Translations under genes and position numbers: made by a program
NCBI GenBank assembly: GCA_016875995.1
Contig: VGOG01000012.1
Location: 1-33,522 of the forward strand
Direction of reading: 5' to 3'
From: Chloroflexota bacterium
Lineage (GTDB): Bacteria > Chloroflexota > Anaerolineae > VGOG01
DNA: 33,522 bases
Shown: positions 1 through 8,467 of the stretch, in pieces
Position numbering within the stretch: position 1 is the stretch's first letter
How the letters are laid out: every line of letters starts with the position of its first letter
The notes under the pieces: model-generated
The model's database searches: none
Told to the model about the DNA's origin: nothing
What the model saw: the letters and a program-made list of their open reading frames with translations, nothing else

Positions 1-26
1 ATCCAAATTCCAAACCCAGAGCGACG

Positions 27-815
27 GTGTTGCCGCCGCTGCTGTTGATCCTAACCCTGTTGCCCCTGTTGCTGATGCCGCTGGGAGCCATCTTCGTCTT
101 CGCAGGCCACGCCGGCCTTCCGGGCCTCTTCCAAACCCTGAGCCAGCCCGATGCCCAATTTGCGCTGCGCTTCTCGTTGCTCACCGCTTTCGGCGCGGCC
201 CTGGTCAACGGCATCCTGGGCACCTTCGCGGCCTACGTCCTCTCTAAATACCGCTTTCGCGGGCGCGAGACGCTGAACATCGTCGTCAACCTGCCCGTTG
301 CCATCCCTACCGTCGTCGTCGGCACGTCGCTGCTGCTGCTGTGGGGGCCGATTGGCCTGCTGGGCCAGTTTCTCGACCCGTTGGGCATTCAGCCGATGTT
401 CGCCCCGGCGGGGGTGCTGCTGGCGCACCTGTTCGTCACCTTCCCCTACATGCTGGGCGCGGTCAAGCCCGTGCTGGACGAGCTCGAGACGACCTACGAA
501 GAAGCGGCCTACACCATCGGCGCGAGCCGCTGGCAGACCTTCCGCTACGTCATCCTGCCGGCGCTGCGCGGCGGCCTCTTCTCCGGCCTGTTACTGACCT
601 TCGCGCACTCGCTGGGCGAGTTCGGCGCGACGGTCATGGTGAGCGGTAACCTGCGCCTGCGGACGCAGACAGCGCCGCTCTACATCTTCGCCCAGTTCGA
701 GGCGGGCAACATCGAGACGGCCAACGCCGTCGCCGCCGTGCTGGCGCTGACCTCGTTTGTGATCTTCATGCTCCTGCAACGGGTCACGCAACAACGCAAC
801 CGGAGGGCGAGCTGA
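27..815 (+). CDS. ABC transporter permease, sulfate/molybdate/tungstate type (5' end uncertain)
   Basis: Inner-membrane permease of an oxyanion importer. The protein is very hydrophobic with about six membrane segments and carries the EAA loop (EEAAYTIGASRW, residues 158-169) that docks on the ATPase, followed by the family-typical RYVILPAL and HSLGEFGATVMV. The first available start is a GTG at 27, but the frame stays open to the window edge, so the real start may lie upstream. Its stop overlaps the start of the next gene by one base (TGATG), so the two are translationally coupled. A periplasmic binding protein would be expected upstream, outside the window. The family (CysT/CysW/ModB/TupB) is clear; the substrate cannot be decided here. 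Confidence 0.88.
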   Translation: MLPPLLLILTLLPLLLMPLGAIFVFAGHAGLPGLFQTLSQPDAQFALRFSLLTAFGAALVNGILGTFAAYVLSKYRFRGRETLNIVVNLPVAIPTVVVGTSLLLLWGPIGLLGQFLDPLGIQPMFAPAGVLLAHLFVTFPYMLGAVKPVLDELETTYEEAAYTIGASRWQTFRYVILPALRGGLFSGLLLTFAHSLGEFGATVMVSGNLRLRTQTAPLYIFAQFEAGNIETANAVAAVLALTSFVIFMLLQRVTQQRNRRAS

Positions 816-2701
816 TGTCCATCATCCTGAGCGACCTGACCGCGCGTTACGGCACCAACGTCGTCGTCAATCGCGTTTCGCTGGAAATCAATGATGGCGA
901 ACTGTTCGTGCTCCTGGGCGGCAGCGGGAGCGGCAAAAGCACCATCCTGCGCATGATCGCCGGGCTGACGCCACCTGCCAGCGGGCGCATCGAGATCAAC
1001 GGGCGCGACGTGACCCACTTGCCGCCTCAGGCACGCGGGACCGGTTTCGTCTTTCAGAACTATTCGGTCTTTCGCCACATGACCGTGACGGAAAACGTGG
1101 AGTTTGGCCTGCGCATCCGAGGCGTCGGCCGCGCTGCACGGCACCAGCGCAGCACGGAGTTGCTCGACCTGGTGGGCCTGGGCGGTCTGGGCGACCGCTT
1201 CCCCGATCAGCTCTCCGGCGGACAGCAGCAGCGCGTAGCCGTGGCGCGCGCGTTGGCCTACGAACCCGAGGTGCTGCTACTGGACGAACCGTTCAGCGCG
1301 CTGGACGTCAAGATCCGCGCGGAGTTGCGCCAGAGCTTCAAGGAGATTCAACGTGAGTTGGACGTGACGACGATCCTCGTCACCCACGACCAGGAAGAAG
1401 CCTTCGAGCTGGCCGACCGCATCGGCGTGATCGAGCGCGGCTTTCTGATGGAGGTGAACACGCCGCAGGCCCTCTATCACCAGCCGCGCACCGAGTTCGC
1501 GGCGACGTTTGTGGGCGGCGGCAATGTGCTGGTGGGGCGCATGGAGCAGGGGCAGATCAAGCTGGGCGCGGTCTCGCTGCCGCTGCCGCCCGGCGCGCCC
1601 CCGCACGAGGAAGACACGCCCGTCCGCCTGCTCTTCCGCCCGGAGACGGTCTACGTCGGCGCCGCGCCGCCCGCTGAGGGGAGCGACATCCACACGCTGG
1701 GCGAGGCCCGCGTGTGTGACGAGATCTTCAGCGGCTCGCAGCAACGCCTGCGCCTGGAAATGCACGGCTTCGAGGGCGTGCGCTCGCTCTGGCCGCCGCC
1801 GCCCTATGGCCGCCGCGTCTTCTACATCGAAGCCATCCAGACCAGCGACCGCGCCGTCGCGCTAACGCGGCCCGCGCCTGGGGATCACGTCTGGGTGGGC
1901 CTGCGCCGCTATCACGTCCTCGAACCCAGCGGTTTGAAGCTCCTCATCGCTTACGCCGAGACGCCGGGCGGGCAGGCCGCCGCCGCTTTCGGCGCGCTGT
2001 TGGCGCGCGCTGCCAGCGGCCCGACGACGCTCCTGGCCGTGGCTGAAGCCGAGCAGGTGGCCGCCGCGCGGGAGACGCTGGAGGAGCTGCGCCGGCGCTG
2101 GCCCGGCGGGCCCTCGCCGCGCCTGACGACCAGGGTGCGGCAAGGGGCCATCGCCGCCGAGGTGCTGGCCGAGGCCCAGGAGGGCGATTACGAACTGGTG
2201 GTTTTGGGCCGGGGGAGAGACGGCTTAGGCTCTGTGGCGCAGCAGATTCTGAAGCGGACGGAGACGCCGGTGTTGCTGGTGCAAGAAACACGCCCGCAAA
2301 TCGCGCGGGTGCTTATCTGCACGGCGGTAGGCGAGCCGGGCAAGACGGACGTGCGCTTCGGCGGGCGAGTCGCGCGCCGTACCCGCGCCGCCGTGACCGT
2401 GTTCCACGTCGTCCGGCCTGGTGCTGCGCCCTGGGAGCGTGCCCGCGCCGAACAGCACATGGCCGCGGCGCAAGCCGTCCTGGACACGCTGGGGGTGGCG
2501 GCGGAGACGAAAATCACGGGGCAGAGGCCGGAGGGGCGGGTTGCGGACATCGCTGCCGAGGCGGAAGCGGGCGATTACGACCTGATCGTCATCGGCGCGC
2601 CGGCCTGGCAACATCCCGCCCGGTCGCGCTGGACGGATTTTGCTTCGCAGATCGTGCGCAGCACCTCCCGCCCCGTATTGATCGCACCGATGGTGCCGTG
2701 A
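815..2701 (+). CDS. ABC importer ATPase fused to two UspA domains
   Basis: ATPase of the oxyanion importer. Residues 1-235 are a CysA/ModC-type nucleotide-binding domain: Walker A GGSGSGKST (35-43), signature LSGGQQQR (133-140), Walker B VLLLDEP (153-159), switch His191. Residues 236-350 look like a degenerate TOBE-type regulatory region. The C-terminal half is unusual: residues ~375-490 and ~497-628 each resemble a universal stress protein domain, with GDYELVVLGRGRDGLG...ETPVLLV and GDYDLIVIGAP...SRPVLIAP endings. CysA-type ATPases usually end near 350 residues, so the ~250-residue tandem UspA tail is an added module, perhaps a nucleotide or stress sensor for the importer. The ATG at 815 overlaps the permease stop. 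Confidence 0.9.
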   Translation: MSIILSDLTARYGTNVVVNRVSLEINDGELFVLLGGSGSGKSTILRMIAGLTPPASGRIEINGRDVTHLPPQARGTGFVFQNYSVFRHMTVTENVEFGLRIRGVGRAARHQRSTELLDLVGLGGLGDRFPDQLSGGQQQRVAVARALAYEPEVLLLDEPFSALDVKIRAELRQSFKEIQRELDVTTILVTHDQEEAFELADRIGVIERGFLMEVNTPQALYHQPRTEFAATFVGGGNVLVGRMEQGQIKLGAVSLPLPPGAPPHEEDTPVRLLFRPETVYVGAAPPAEGSDIHTLGEARVCDEIFSGSQQRLRLEMHGFEGVRSLWPPPPYGRRVFYIEAIQTSDRAVALTRPAPGDHVWVGLRRYHVLEPSGLKLLIAYAETPGGQAAAAFGALLARAASGPTTLLAVAEAEQVAAARETLEELRRRWPGGPSPRLTTRVRQGAIAAEVLAEAQEGDYELVVLGRGRDGLGSVAQQILKRTETPVLLVQETRPQIARVLICTAVGEPGKTDVRFGGRVARRTRAAVTVFHVVRPGAAPWERARAEQHMAAAQAVLDTLGVAAETKITGQRPEGRVADIAAEAEAGDYDLIVIGAPAWQHPARSRWTDFASQIVRSTSRPVLIAPMVP

Positions 2702-2738
2702 ACAATCTCACGCCAGGAAACGAGAGGGAGAAAGAATC

Positions 2739-4055
2739 ATGAGACGGAATTGGGGGCTGTTTTTGCTGCTCGTTTTGTTATTGACCATCTTTTCCCCGGC
2801 CGTTAGCGCGGTGGGCAGGCCGGTGATGTTGCTCAAACTGGACGGCGTGATCAACCCCTTCTCGGTTCGCTATCTCGAACGCGGGCTGCGGCTGGCGGAA
2901 CAGCGCGGCGCGCAGGCCGTCATCATCACCCTCGACACGCCCGGTGGGCTGGAATCGGCCATGCGCGAAATTGTCCAGATGTTGCTCAACGCGTCGTTGC
3001 CTACGATCGTCTACGTGACGCCGGGCGGGGCGCGCGCGACCTCGGCCGGGATGTTTATTCTGTTGGCCGCCGACGTGGCGGCGATGGCCCCCGCGACCCA
3101 CGTCGGCGCGGCCCATCCCGTGCCGCTGGGCGTGGACATCAGCGAGGTGATGGACGAGAAAATGATCAGCGACGCGACCGCGTTGGTGCGCAGCGTGGCC
3201 ACGACTCGGGGGCGGAACGCCGATTGGGCCGAGCGAGCGGTGCGGGAGAACCTCTCCGTCACCGCCGACGAAGCGCTGGAGCTGAACGTGATTGACCTGC
3301 TGGCCAGGAACCTGGACGATCTGTTGCGCCTGTTGGACGGGCGACAGGTCGCCGCAACGACGCTGCAGACGGACAGAGCCGCTGTGCTGGCGCAACCGAT
3401 GAACCTGATCGAGCGCTTCTTTCACGTCATCACCGAGCCGAACATCGCCTACCTGCTGCTTTCGTTGGGCACCTTGTTGCTGCTGGCCGAGTTATCCGAT
3501 CCGGGGCTGAGCGTGGCGGGGGTGGGAGCTGTCGTCGCCTACATCGTGGCCTTCATGGCCCTGGGCAATCTGCCGGTGAACTGGGCCGCCATCGGGCTGC
3601 TGGCTCTCTCTGTCGTCTTTTTCGTCGTCGGTCTGCTCACCGACACCGAGGCGGTGGTCACGGTTGCGGGGCTGGTGCCCTTTGTCCTGGGGTCGCTGTT
3701 GCTCTTCGCGCCCTTCACCCCCACCTCCCCGGCTATGCCCAGCGTGTGGGTGAGTCCCTGGTTGATCGCCGTGATGGCCCTCGGCATGGTCGCTTTCAGC
3801 ATCCTGGTGCTGCGGGCCATTATCGCCGCCAACCGCCTGCCGGTTCGGGCGGGCGCGCAGCGGCTGATCGGGCAGCAGGGCGTCGCGCTGACCGACCTGG
3901 CGCCGGCGGGGCAGGTGCGCGTGGGCCTGGAGGGGTGGAGTGCTGTAACCGTAGCAGGGGCAATTCGAGCCGGCGATCCCGTGCGCGTGACCGGTATCGT
4001 GGGCGTACATTTGCAAGTTGTGCCGTTGGCAGCAGACTCCGAGAGTCTGCCATAA
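2739..4055 (+). CDS. nfeD: NfeD-family membrane serine protease (ClpP class)
   Basis: Long-form NfeD protein of 438 residues. Residues 1-24 are a signal peptide; ~28-210 form a ClpP/SppA-like protease domain; ~225-350 hold several membrane helices; ~370-438 are the soluble NfeD OB-fold. By position and motif (GARATSAGM, then MDEKM) Ser102 and Lys141 match the Ser-Lys dyad described for the archaeal homologue PH1510, whose known target is the C-terminus of its partner stomatin. A GAGGGAGAAAG ribosome site precedes the ATG at 2739. The slipin gene follows 19 bases after its stop, the classic NfeD-stomatin pair, thought to maintain membrane microdomains. Confidence 0.92.
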   Translation: MRRNWGLFLLLVLLLTIFSPAVSAVGRPVMLLKLDGVINPFSVRYLERGLRLAEQRGAQAVIITLDTPGGLESAMREIVQMLLNASLPTIVYVTPGGARATSAGMFILLAADVAAMAPATHVGAAHPVPLGVDISEVMDEKMISDATALVRSVATTRGRNADWAERAVRENLSVTADEALELNVIDLLARNLDDLLRLLDGRQVAATTLQTDRAAVLAQPMNLIERFFHVITEPNIAYLLLSLGTLLLLAELSDPGLSVAGVGAVVAYIVAFMALGNLPVNWAAIGLLALSVVFFVVGLLTDTEAVVTVAGLVPFVLGSLLLFAPFTPTSPAMPSVWVSPWLIAVMALGMVAFSILVLRAIIAANRLPVRAGAQRLIGQQGVALTDLAPAGQVRVGLEGWSAVTVAGAIRAGDPVRVTGIVGVHLQVVPLAADSESLP

Positions 4056-4074
4056 ATTACCAAGGAGGTGTAGA

Positions 4075-4980
4075 ATGGAGCTTTTCATAGTAGGGTTCCT
4101 GTTGGTGCTGGCGTTGATCTTGCTGGCCATGGCCGTCCGCATCGTGCCCGAATACCGCCGGCTGGTCGTCTTTCGCCTGGGACGGTGTGTGGGGGAAAAG
4201 GGGCCGGGGCTGGTCTTTCTCATCCCGTTCGTAGATCGCGGGATGGTGGTGGACCTGCGGGAGGTCTATTTCGACGTGCCGCCCCAGACCTGCATCACCG
4301 CCGACAACGCTTCGGTCTCGATTGACTTTTTGGTCTATGACAAGGTGATAGACCCTATGCGGAGCGTGCTGGAGGTGGAGAACTTCACGGGCGCGGCGCG
4401 CGGCCTGGCGATCACCACCCTGCGCGCGACGGTCGGCGCGATGGACCTGGACGACGTGCTCTCCAAGCGAGACGAGATCAACCGTATCCTGCACGAAAAG
4501 CTGGACGACGTCACCGACCGCTGGGGCATCCGGGTGATGGCGGTCGAGATCCGCGAGGTCGTCCCGCCGCGCCAGATCGAAGAGGCCATGACGCGCCAGA
4601 TGGCGGCCGAGCGCAACCGTCGCGCCATGGTGGCCGAGGCGAACGGCAAGCGTGAGGCGGCCATAGCTGTGGCCGAGGGCGAAAAACAGGCTGTGATCCT
4701 CAAGGCTGAGGGCGATAGGCAGGCGACGATCCTCCAGTCGGAGGGCGACCGGCAGGCCTCGATCCTGCGCGCCGAGGGCTTCGCCCTGGCGCTGAACGAG
4801 ATCTACAAGGTGGCCCAGGGCGTCGACAGCAAGACCATGACACTCCAGTACCTGGAGGCGCTCAAGGTGCTGGGCGAGGGCGAAGCGACCAAGTTCGTCA
4901 TCCCGACCGAGTTCGTGAACCTGGTACAGCCATTGGTGGCCAACGCCCGCCAGGCACACGCAGAGAAGCCCGCTTCGTAG
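4075..4980 (+). CDS. Slipin/stomatin-like SPFH protein
   Basis: Membrane scaffold protein of the prohibitin/stomatin (SPFH) family, 301 residues. One N-terminal membrane helix (MELFIVGFLLVLALILLAMA) is followed by the SPFH domain (VPEYRRLVVFRLGR, GPGLVFLIPFVD) and a coiled coil with repeated short units (AEGEKQAVILKAEGDRQA, SEGDRQASILRAEG). The start is placed at ATG 4075 because AAGGAGGTG lies just upstream and the membrane helix begins there; the frame is open back to 4018, but those residues overlap the end of nfeD and look unrelated. It is the expected partner and probable substrate of the NfeD protease directly upstream. Confidence 0.93.
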   Translation: MELFIVGFLLVLALILLAMAVRIVPEYRRLVVFRLGRCVGEKGPGLVFLIPFVDRGMVVDLREVYFDVPPQTCITADNASVSIDFLVYDKVIDPMRSVLEVENFTGAARGLAITTLRATVGAMDLDDVLSKRDEINRILHEKLDDVTDRWGIRVMAVEIREVVPPRQIEEAMTRQMAAERNRRAMVAEANGKREAAIAVAEGEKQAVILKAEGDRQATILQSEGDRQASILRAEGFALALNEIYKVAQGVDSKTMTLQYLEALKVLGEGEATKFVIPTEFVNLVQPLVANARQAHAEKPAS

Positions 4981-5014
4981 ACGCTCGACCGGATAGAAGC
5001 CGAAGAAGATCCCC

Positions 5015-5132
5015 TGCTGCCAAGGGCGTCCCCGCCCCGCCTTGGGCGGTGAGAGGCACCTGGAACGGGCGAGGACGCCCCTCTGTAGCAGATGGAGACA
5101 CGTCCTCGCTGGCCTGAGTAGCCAGACCGAGG
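5015..5132. repeat. Palindromic intergenic element between slipin and cation ATPase genes
   Basis: The 174-bp gap holds two hairpins. The first has arms GGGCGTCCCCGCCC (5024-5037) and GGGCGAGGACGCCC (5067-5080), complementary except for one position, with outer flanks CTGCT and AGCAG. The second (5104-5132) pairs CCTCGCTGG with CCAG-AC-CGAGG. It could end the nfeD-slipin transcript, though there is no long T-run, or be a small dispersed palindromic element. Confidence 0.5.
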
Positions 5133-5154
5133 AAGCCAATTAAGAAGAGAGTTG

Positions 5155-7905
5155 ATGCCTATGGAACAAGCGTGGCACACGTTAGAGATTGAAGAGACGT
5201 TCAATATCCTCGAGTCCAATCCTCGAGGCTTGAGCCCGGCCGAGATCGAACGCCGGCTGGAAAAATACGGGCCGAACGAGATCGAAAGTGCCGACGGAGT
5301 CAGCAAGCTCGAGATTCTCTGGGCCCAGGTTAAGAACCCGCTGGTGTTCGTGCTGCTTATAGCGGCCCTGATCTCGCTGGTTGCCGGCAAGATGATCGAC
5401 GCGGTCGTGATCGCGGTCGTCATTGTGGTAAACACGTTGATCGGCTTTTTCCAGGAATACCGGGCGGAGGAGGCCCTCCAAGCCCTGAAATCCCAGGCCG
5501 CGCCCGAAGCCGAAGTGTTTCGCGATTGCCCGGACGAGGGAGACTGCATCGAGATGCGCGTCCCGGCAGTGCAGATTGTGCCCGGGGACGTCATCCTGTT
5601 GGATGCCGGAGATAAAGTGCCGGCCGACGCCCGAGTCCTTGCGGCGATTAATCTGGAGATTGACGAGGCCATGCTCACCGGCGAATCGGTCCCTGTGCGC
5701 AAGACCGTCGAGCCGTTGGAGGGCGATCTGCCCACCGCCGAGCGTATCAACCTGGTCTACGGCGGCACCATCGTCACCAACGGGCGCGGCCGGGCGGTGG
5801 TCTACGCCACCGGTGCACAGACCGAGATGGGCAAGATTGCCACGCTGATCCAGGAGACGGAAAAGGTCGAATCGCCATTGCAGAAGCAGACCCTCGATCT
5901 GGGCAAGAAGTTGGGACTGCTGGCTCTGAGTGTGGCTACGGCGACGCTGATCCTGGGATTAATTCGTGGGCTGGAGTGGCAGGAAATCTTCCTATTCGCG
6001 CTGGCCTCGGCTGTTTCCTCGATTCCCGAGGGGCTGCCGGCGGTGATGAGCATCACCCTGGCGGTGGGCGTCAACCGCATGGCTCGCCGCAACGCCATCA
6101 TTCGCCGCCTGCCGGCGGTTGATACGCTGGGTGCGGCCACCGTCATCTGCACCGACAAGACCGGCACCCTTACCACCAACCAGATGACGGTGCAGCAGGT
6201 GATGGCGGGAGGGAAAACCATCCACGTGACCGGCGTCGGCTTTGCACCCAAGGGGCGCTTTGAACGGGACGGCGAGCATTTCGATCCCACCTCTGACCCC
6301 GACGTCCGCATAGCCCTGCACATCGGCGCGCTGTGCAACAACGCCCGCCTGGTGCAGCACCGTCGAGGCGACGACTATGATTGGGAGATCCGTGGCGACC
6401 CTACCGAGGGGGCGCTGGTGGTGGCGACGGCCAAAGCCGGTCAGCACAAAGAGGCGCTGGAGGATCGCTTTCGCCGCATAGACGAACTCCCGTTTAGCTC
6501 CCAGACCAGGTTCATGGCGACGTTTAACCACACGGCCGAGGACGAGGTGTGGGTGATGGTCAAGGGCGCGCCAGAGACGGTGCTCGAGCTCTGCCCCCAG
6601 ATCCGCGAGAACGGCGCGGCGCGGGCGCTGGGGGACGAGGACCGCGAGCACCTCCTGGCCGAGAACCACCGCATGGCGAGCGAGGCCCTGCGGGTGTTGG
6701 GGCTGGCCTACAAGGTCATTGCGCCGGACGAGGTGGAGCGGTTCAAGGAAGACCTCGAATATGGCCACGACGTAGAGCTGGTCTTTGCCGGGTTGGTGGG
6801 GATGATTGATCCGCCGCGCCCCGAGGTGCCCGAAGCGGTGGCGCGCTGCAAGCGCGCCGGCGTCCGCGTCATCATGGCCACGGGCGACCACAAGCTGACC
6901 GGGGAAGCGATCGCGCGCCAGGTCGGCATCCTCGACGGCGACGGCAAGGTGTTCACCGGCCCCGACGTGGAGGGTATGAGCGACGACGAGCTGGACGATG
7001 TGATCGAGCAGGTGGCGGTCTTTGCCCGCGTCTCTCCGCAGCACAAGCACCGCATCGTCGAGTCGCTGCGGCGAAAGGGGCACGTGGTGGCGATGACGGG
7101 CGACGGCGTCAACGACGCTCCGGCCTTACAGGCCGCCGAGATCGGCGTGGCGATGGGCATCACCGGCACCGACGTGACCAAGGAGACGGCCGAGACGGTG
7201 TTGACCGACGACAACTTTGCCAGCATCGTCAACGCGATCGAGGAGGGACGGGTCGTCTTTCAGAACGTGCGCAAGGTGGTCAAGTTCCTCCTGGCGACCA
7301 ATATCGGCGAAGACCTGACTTTGGTGAGCGCGCTGGCGTTCCTACCGGGCTATGGCCTGCCTATCACCCCGGTGCAGATCCTGTGGGTGAACCTGGTGAC
7401 CGACGGCATCCTGGACATTACGATTGCCCTGGAGCCGAAGGAAGGCGACGTGATGGACGAGCCGCCTCGCCACCCGAATACGCGCATCATCAACCGTGAG
7501 ATTCTACTCAACACTGTCTACGTGGCGCTGTTTATGGCGATGGGGACGCTGTGGATGTTCATCCAGGCCGACCGCAGCGGCAACCTGGCCTATGCCCGGA
7601 CGATGGCATTCACCACGCTTGCTATGTTCCAGGTCTTTAACTCGCTCAACTGTCGCTCGCGCGACAAGTCGGTTTTCGAACTAGGGCTCTTCAGCAACCG
7701 GTATCTGATCGGTGCTATCGTGCTCTCGATCTTGTTGCAGATCGCGGCTGAACACGTGCCATTTATGCAGGTAGCGCTGGGCACAGTGCCACTCGGTTGG
7801 CGGGATTGGGGCATGATCGTGTTGGTTTCCAGCTCGATCTTCGTGGCCGACGAGATCAGGAAGCTCGTCTCTCGTCGGCGCGCGTCAGCTCTTCGCGATC
7901 GGTAG
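5155..7905 (+). CDS. P2-type cation-transporting ATPase (Ca2+-ATPase-like)
   Basis: ATP-driven cation pump of about 916 residues. In order: N-terminal cation-ATPase domain with LSPAEIERRLEKYGPNEI; first helix pair; actuator domain with MLTGESVPVRK; a helix with SSIPEGLPAVMS, where the PEGL motif is typical of Ca2+-pumping P2A enzymes; phosphorylation loop CTDKTGTLTTNQM with the acceptor Asp near residue 334; nucleotide-binding domain; hinge MTGDGVNDAPAL; C-terminal helices. TTG 5152, ATG 5155 and ATG 5161 all lie behind an AGAAGAGAG site; ATG 5155 is chosen for codon and spacing. Ca2+ is the best guess, but Na+ or mixed specificity cannot be excluded from sequence alone. Confidence 0.93.
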   Translation: MPMEQAWHTLEIEETFNILESNPRGLSPAEIERRLEKYGPNEIESADGVSKLEILWAQVKNPLVFVLLIAALISLVAGKMIDAVVIAVVIVVNTLIGFFQEYRAEEALQALKSQAAPEAEVFRDCPDEGDCIEMRVPAVQIVPGDVILLDAGDKVPADARVLAAINLEIDEAMLTGESVPVRKTVEPLEGDLPTAERINLVYGGTIVTNGRGRAVVYATGAQTEMGKIATLIQETEKVESPLQKQTLDLGKKLGLLALSVATATLILGLIRGLEWQEIFLFALASAVSSIPEGLPAVMSITLAVGVNRMARRNAIIRRLPAVDTLGAATVICTDKTGTLTTNQMTVQQVMAGGKTIHVTGVGFAPKGRFERDGEHFDPTSDPDVRIALHIGALCNNARLVQHRRGDDYDWEIRGDPTEGALVVATAKAGQHKEALEDRFRRIDELPFSSQTRFMATFNHTAEDEVWVMVKGAPETVLELCPQIRENGAARALGDEDREHLLAENHRMASEALRVLGLAYKVIAPDEVERFKEDLEYGHDVELVFAGLVGMIDPPRPEVPEAVARCKRAGVRVIMATGDHKLTGEAIARQVGILDGDGKVFTGPDVEGMSDDELDDVIEQVAVFARVSPQHKHRIVESLRRKGHVVAMTGDGVNDAPALQAAEIGVAMGITGTDVTKETAETVLTDDNFASIVNAIEEGRVVFQNVRKVVKFLLATNIGEDLTLVSALAFLPGYGLPITPVQILWVNLVTDGILDITIALEPKEGDVMDEPPRHPNTRIINREILLNTVYVALFMAMGTLWMFIQADRSGNLAYARTMAFTTLAMFQVFNSLNCRSRDKSVFELGLFSNRYLIGAIVLSILLQIAAEHVPFMQVALGTVPLGWRDWGMIVLVSSSIFVADEIRKLVSRRRASALRDR

Positions 7906-7985
7906 ATCTCGCCTCGTTGACTGACGAACCTTGGGTCGGCATGGAGCCGGCCGCGAGTGATAACAGAACTTTGAGGAGGGAGAGA

Positions 7986-8396
7986 ATGCCAAAGTTTCTT
8001 TCGGACGAGTGGATCAAAGCCCTCTGTCAGGAACTCAACCAGAGCGAGGCCTACGCCCAGGCGGCCAGGAACTGGGAGGGCGACTTCTACTTCATCGTCG
8101 AGCCCGAGGGCGAGATGACGGAGCCGGCTATCTTCTATATGGACCTCTGGCACGGCAAGTGTCGCGACGCCAAGCTCGTCACCGATGAGAAAGAGAAGGA
8201 CCCGGTGTTCAGGATGGGCGCGCCGTTGAGCTCCTGGCGCAAGGTCATCGCCAGGGAACTGGACCCCGTCCAGGGGCTGCTGACCCGCAGGCTGAAGCTC
8301 AAGGGCAACATGGCCATGATCATGCGCAACGTCAAGGCCGCCCAGGAACTGGTGGAGTGCTGCACCCGAGTCCCGACGGAGTTCCCAAGCGAGTGA
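7986..8396 (+). CDS. SCP2-like sterol/lipid-binding domain protein
   Basis: Small soluble protein of 136 residues. It resembles stand-alone SCP2 domains: W-x-G-DFYFIVEPEG strand pattern, a middle stretch with YMDLWHGKC, and a C-terminal block where the RLKLKGNMAMIMRNVKAAQELV pattern matches the usual lipid-pocket ending (quoted here only to identify it). Start at ATG 7986 behind AGGAGGGAGAG; the frame is open further upstream but overlaps the ATPase gene. It precedes a dehydrogenase and an aldehyde oxidoreductase, so it may carry or present a hydrophobic acyl substrate; that role is inference from position. Confidence 0.75.
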   Translation: MPKFLSDEWIKALCQELNQSEAYAQAARNWEGDFYFIVEPEGEMTEPAIFYMDLWHGKCRDAKLVTDEKEKDPVFRMGAPLSSWRKVIARELDPVQGLLTRRLKLKGNMAMIMRNVKAAQELVECCTRVPTEFPSE

Positions 8397-8460
8397 GCAA
8401 GTATGCAAGTGGCAAGTGAGCAAAACTTGCAAACTTGCAGACTTGCAAACTTGCCAGGAG
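8397..8460. repeat. Inverted array of GCAAGT / ACTTGC words
   Basis: Between the SCP2-like gene and the dehydrogenase the left half carries GCAAGT three times and the right half ACTTGC four times, so the halves can fold into a hairpin just before the ribosome site CAGGAGGTG. It has no coding role and resembles the paired-word spacers at other junctions in this window. Confidence 0.6.
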
Positions 8461-8467
8461 GTGCCCC

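Noticed and set aside
3492-4223. Minus-strand frames opposite nfeD, slipin and the cation ATPase
   Set aside because: They have shadow composition (His/Arg/Gln-rich) typical of the antisense of GC-rich genes; the plus strand encodes clear families.
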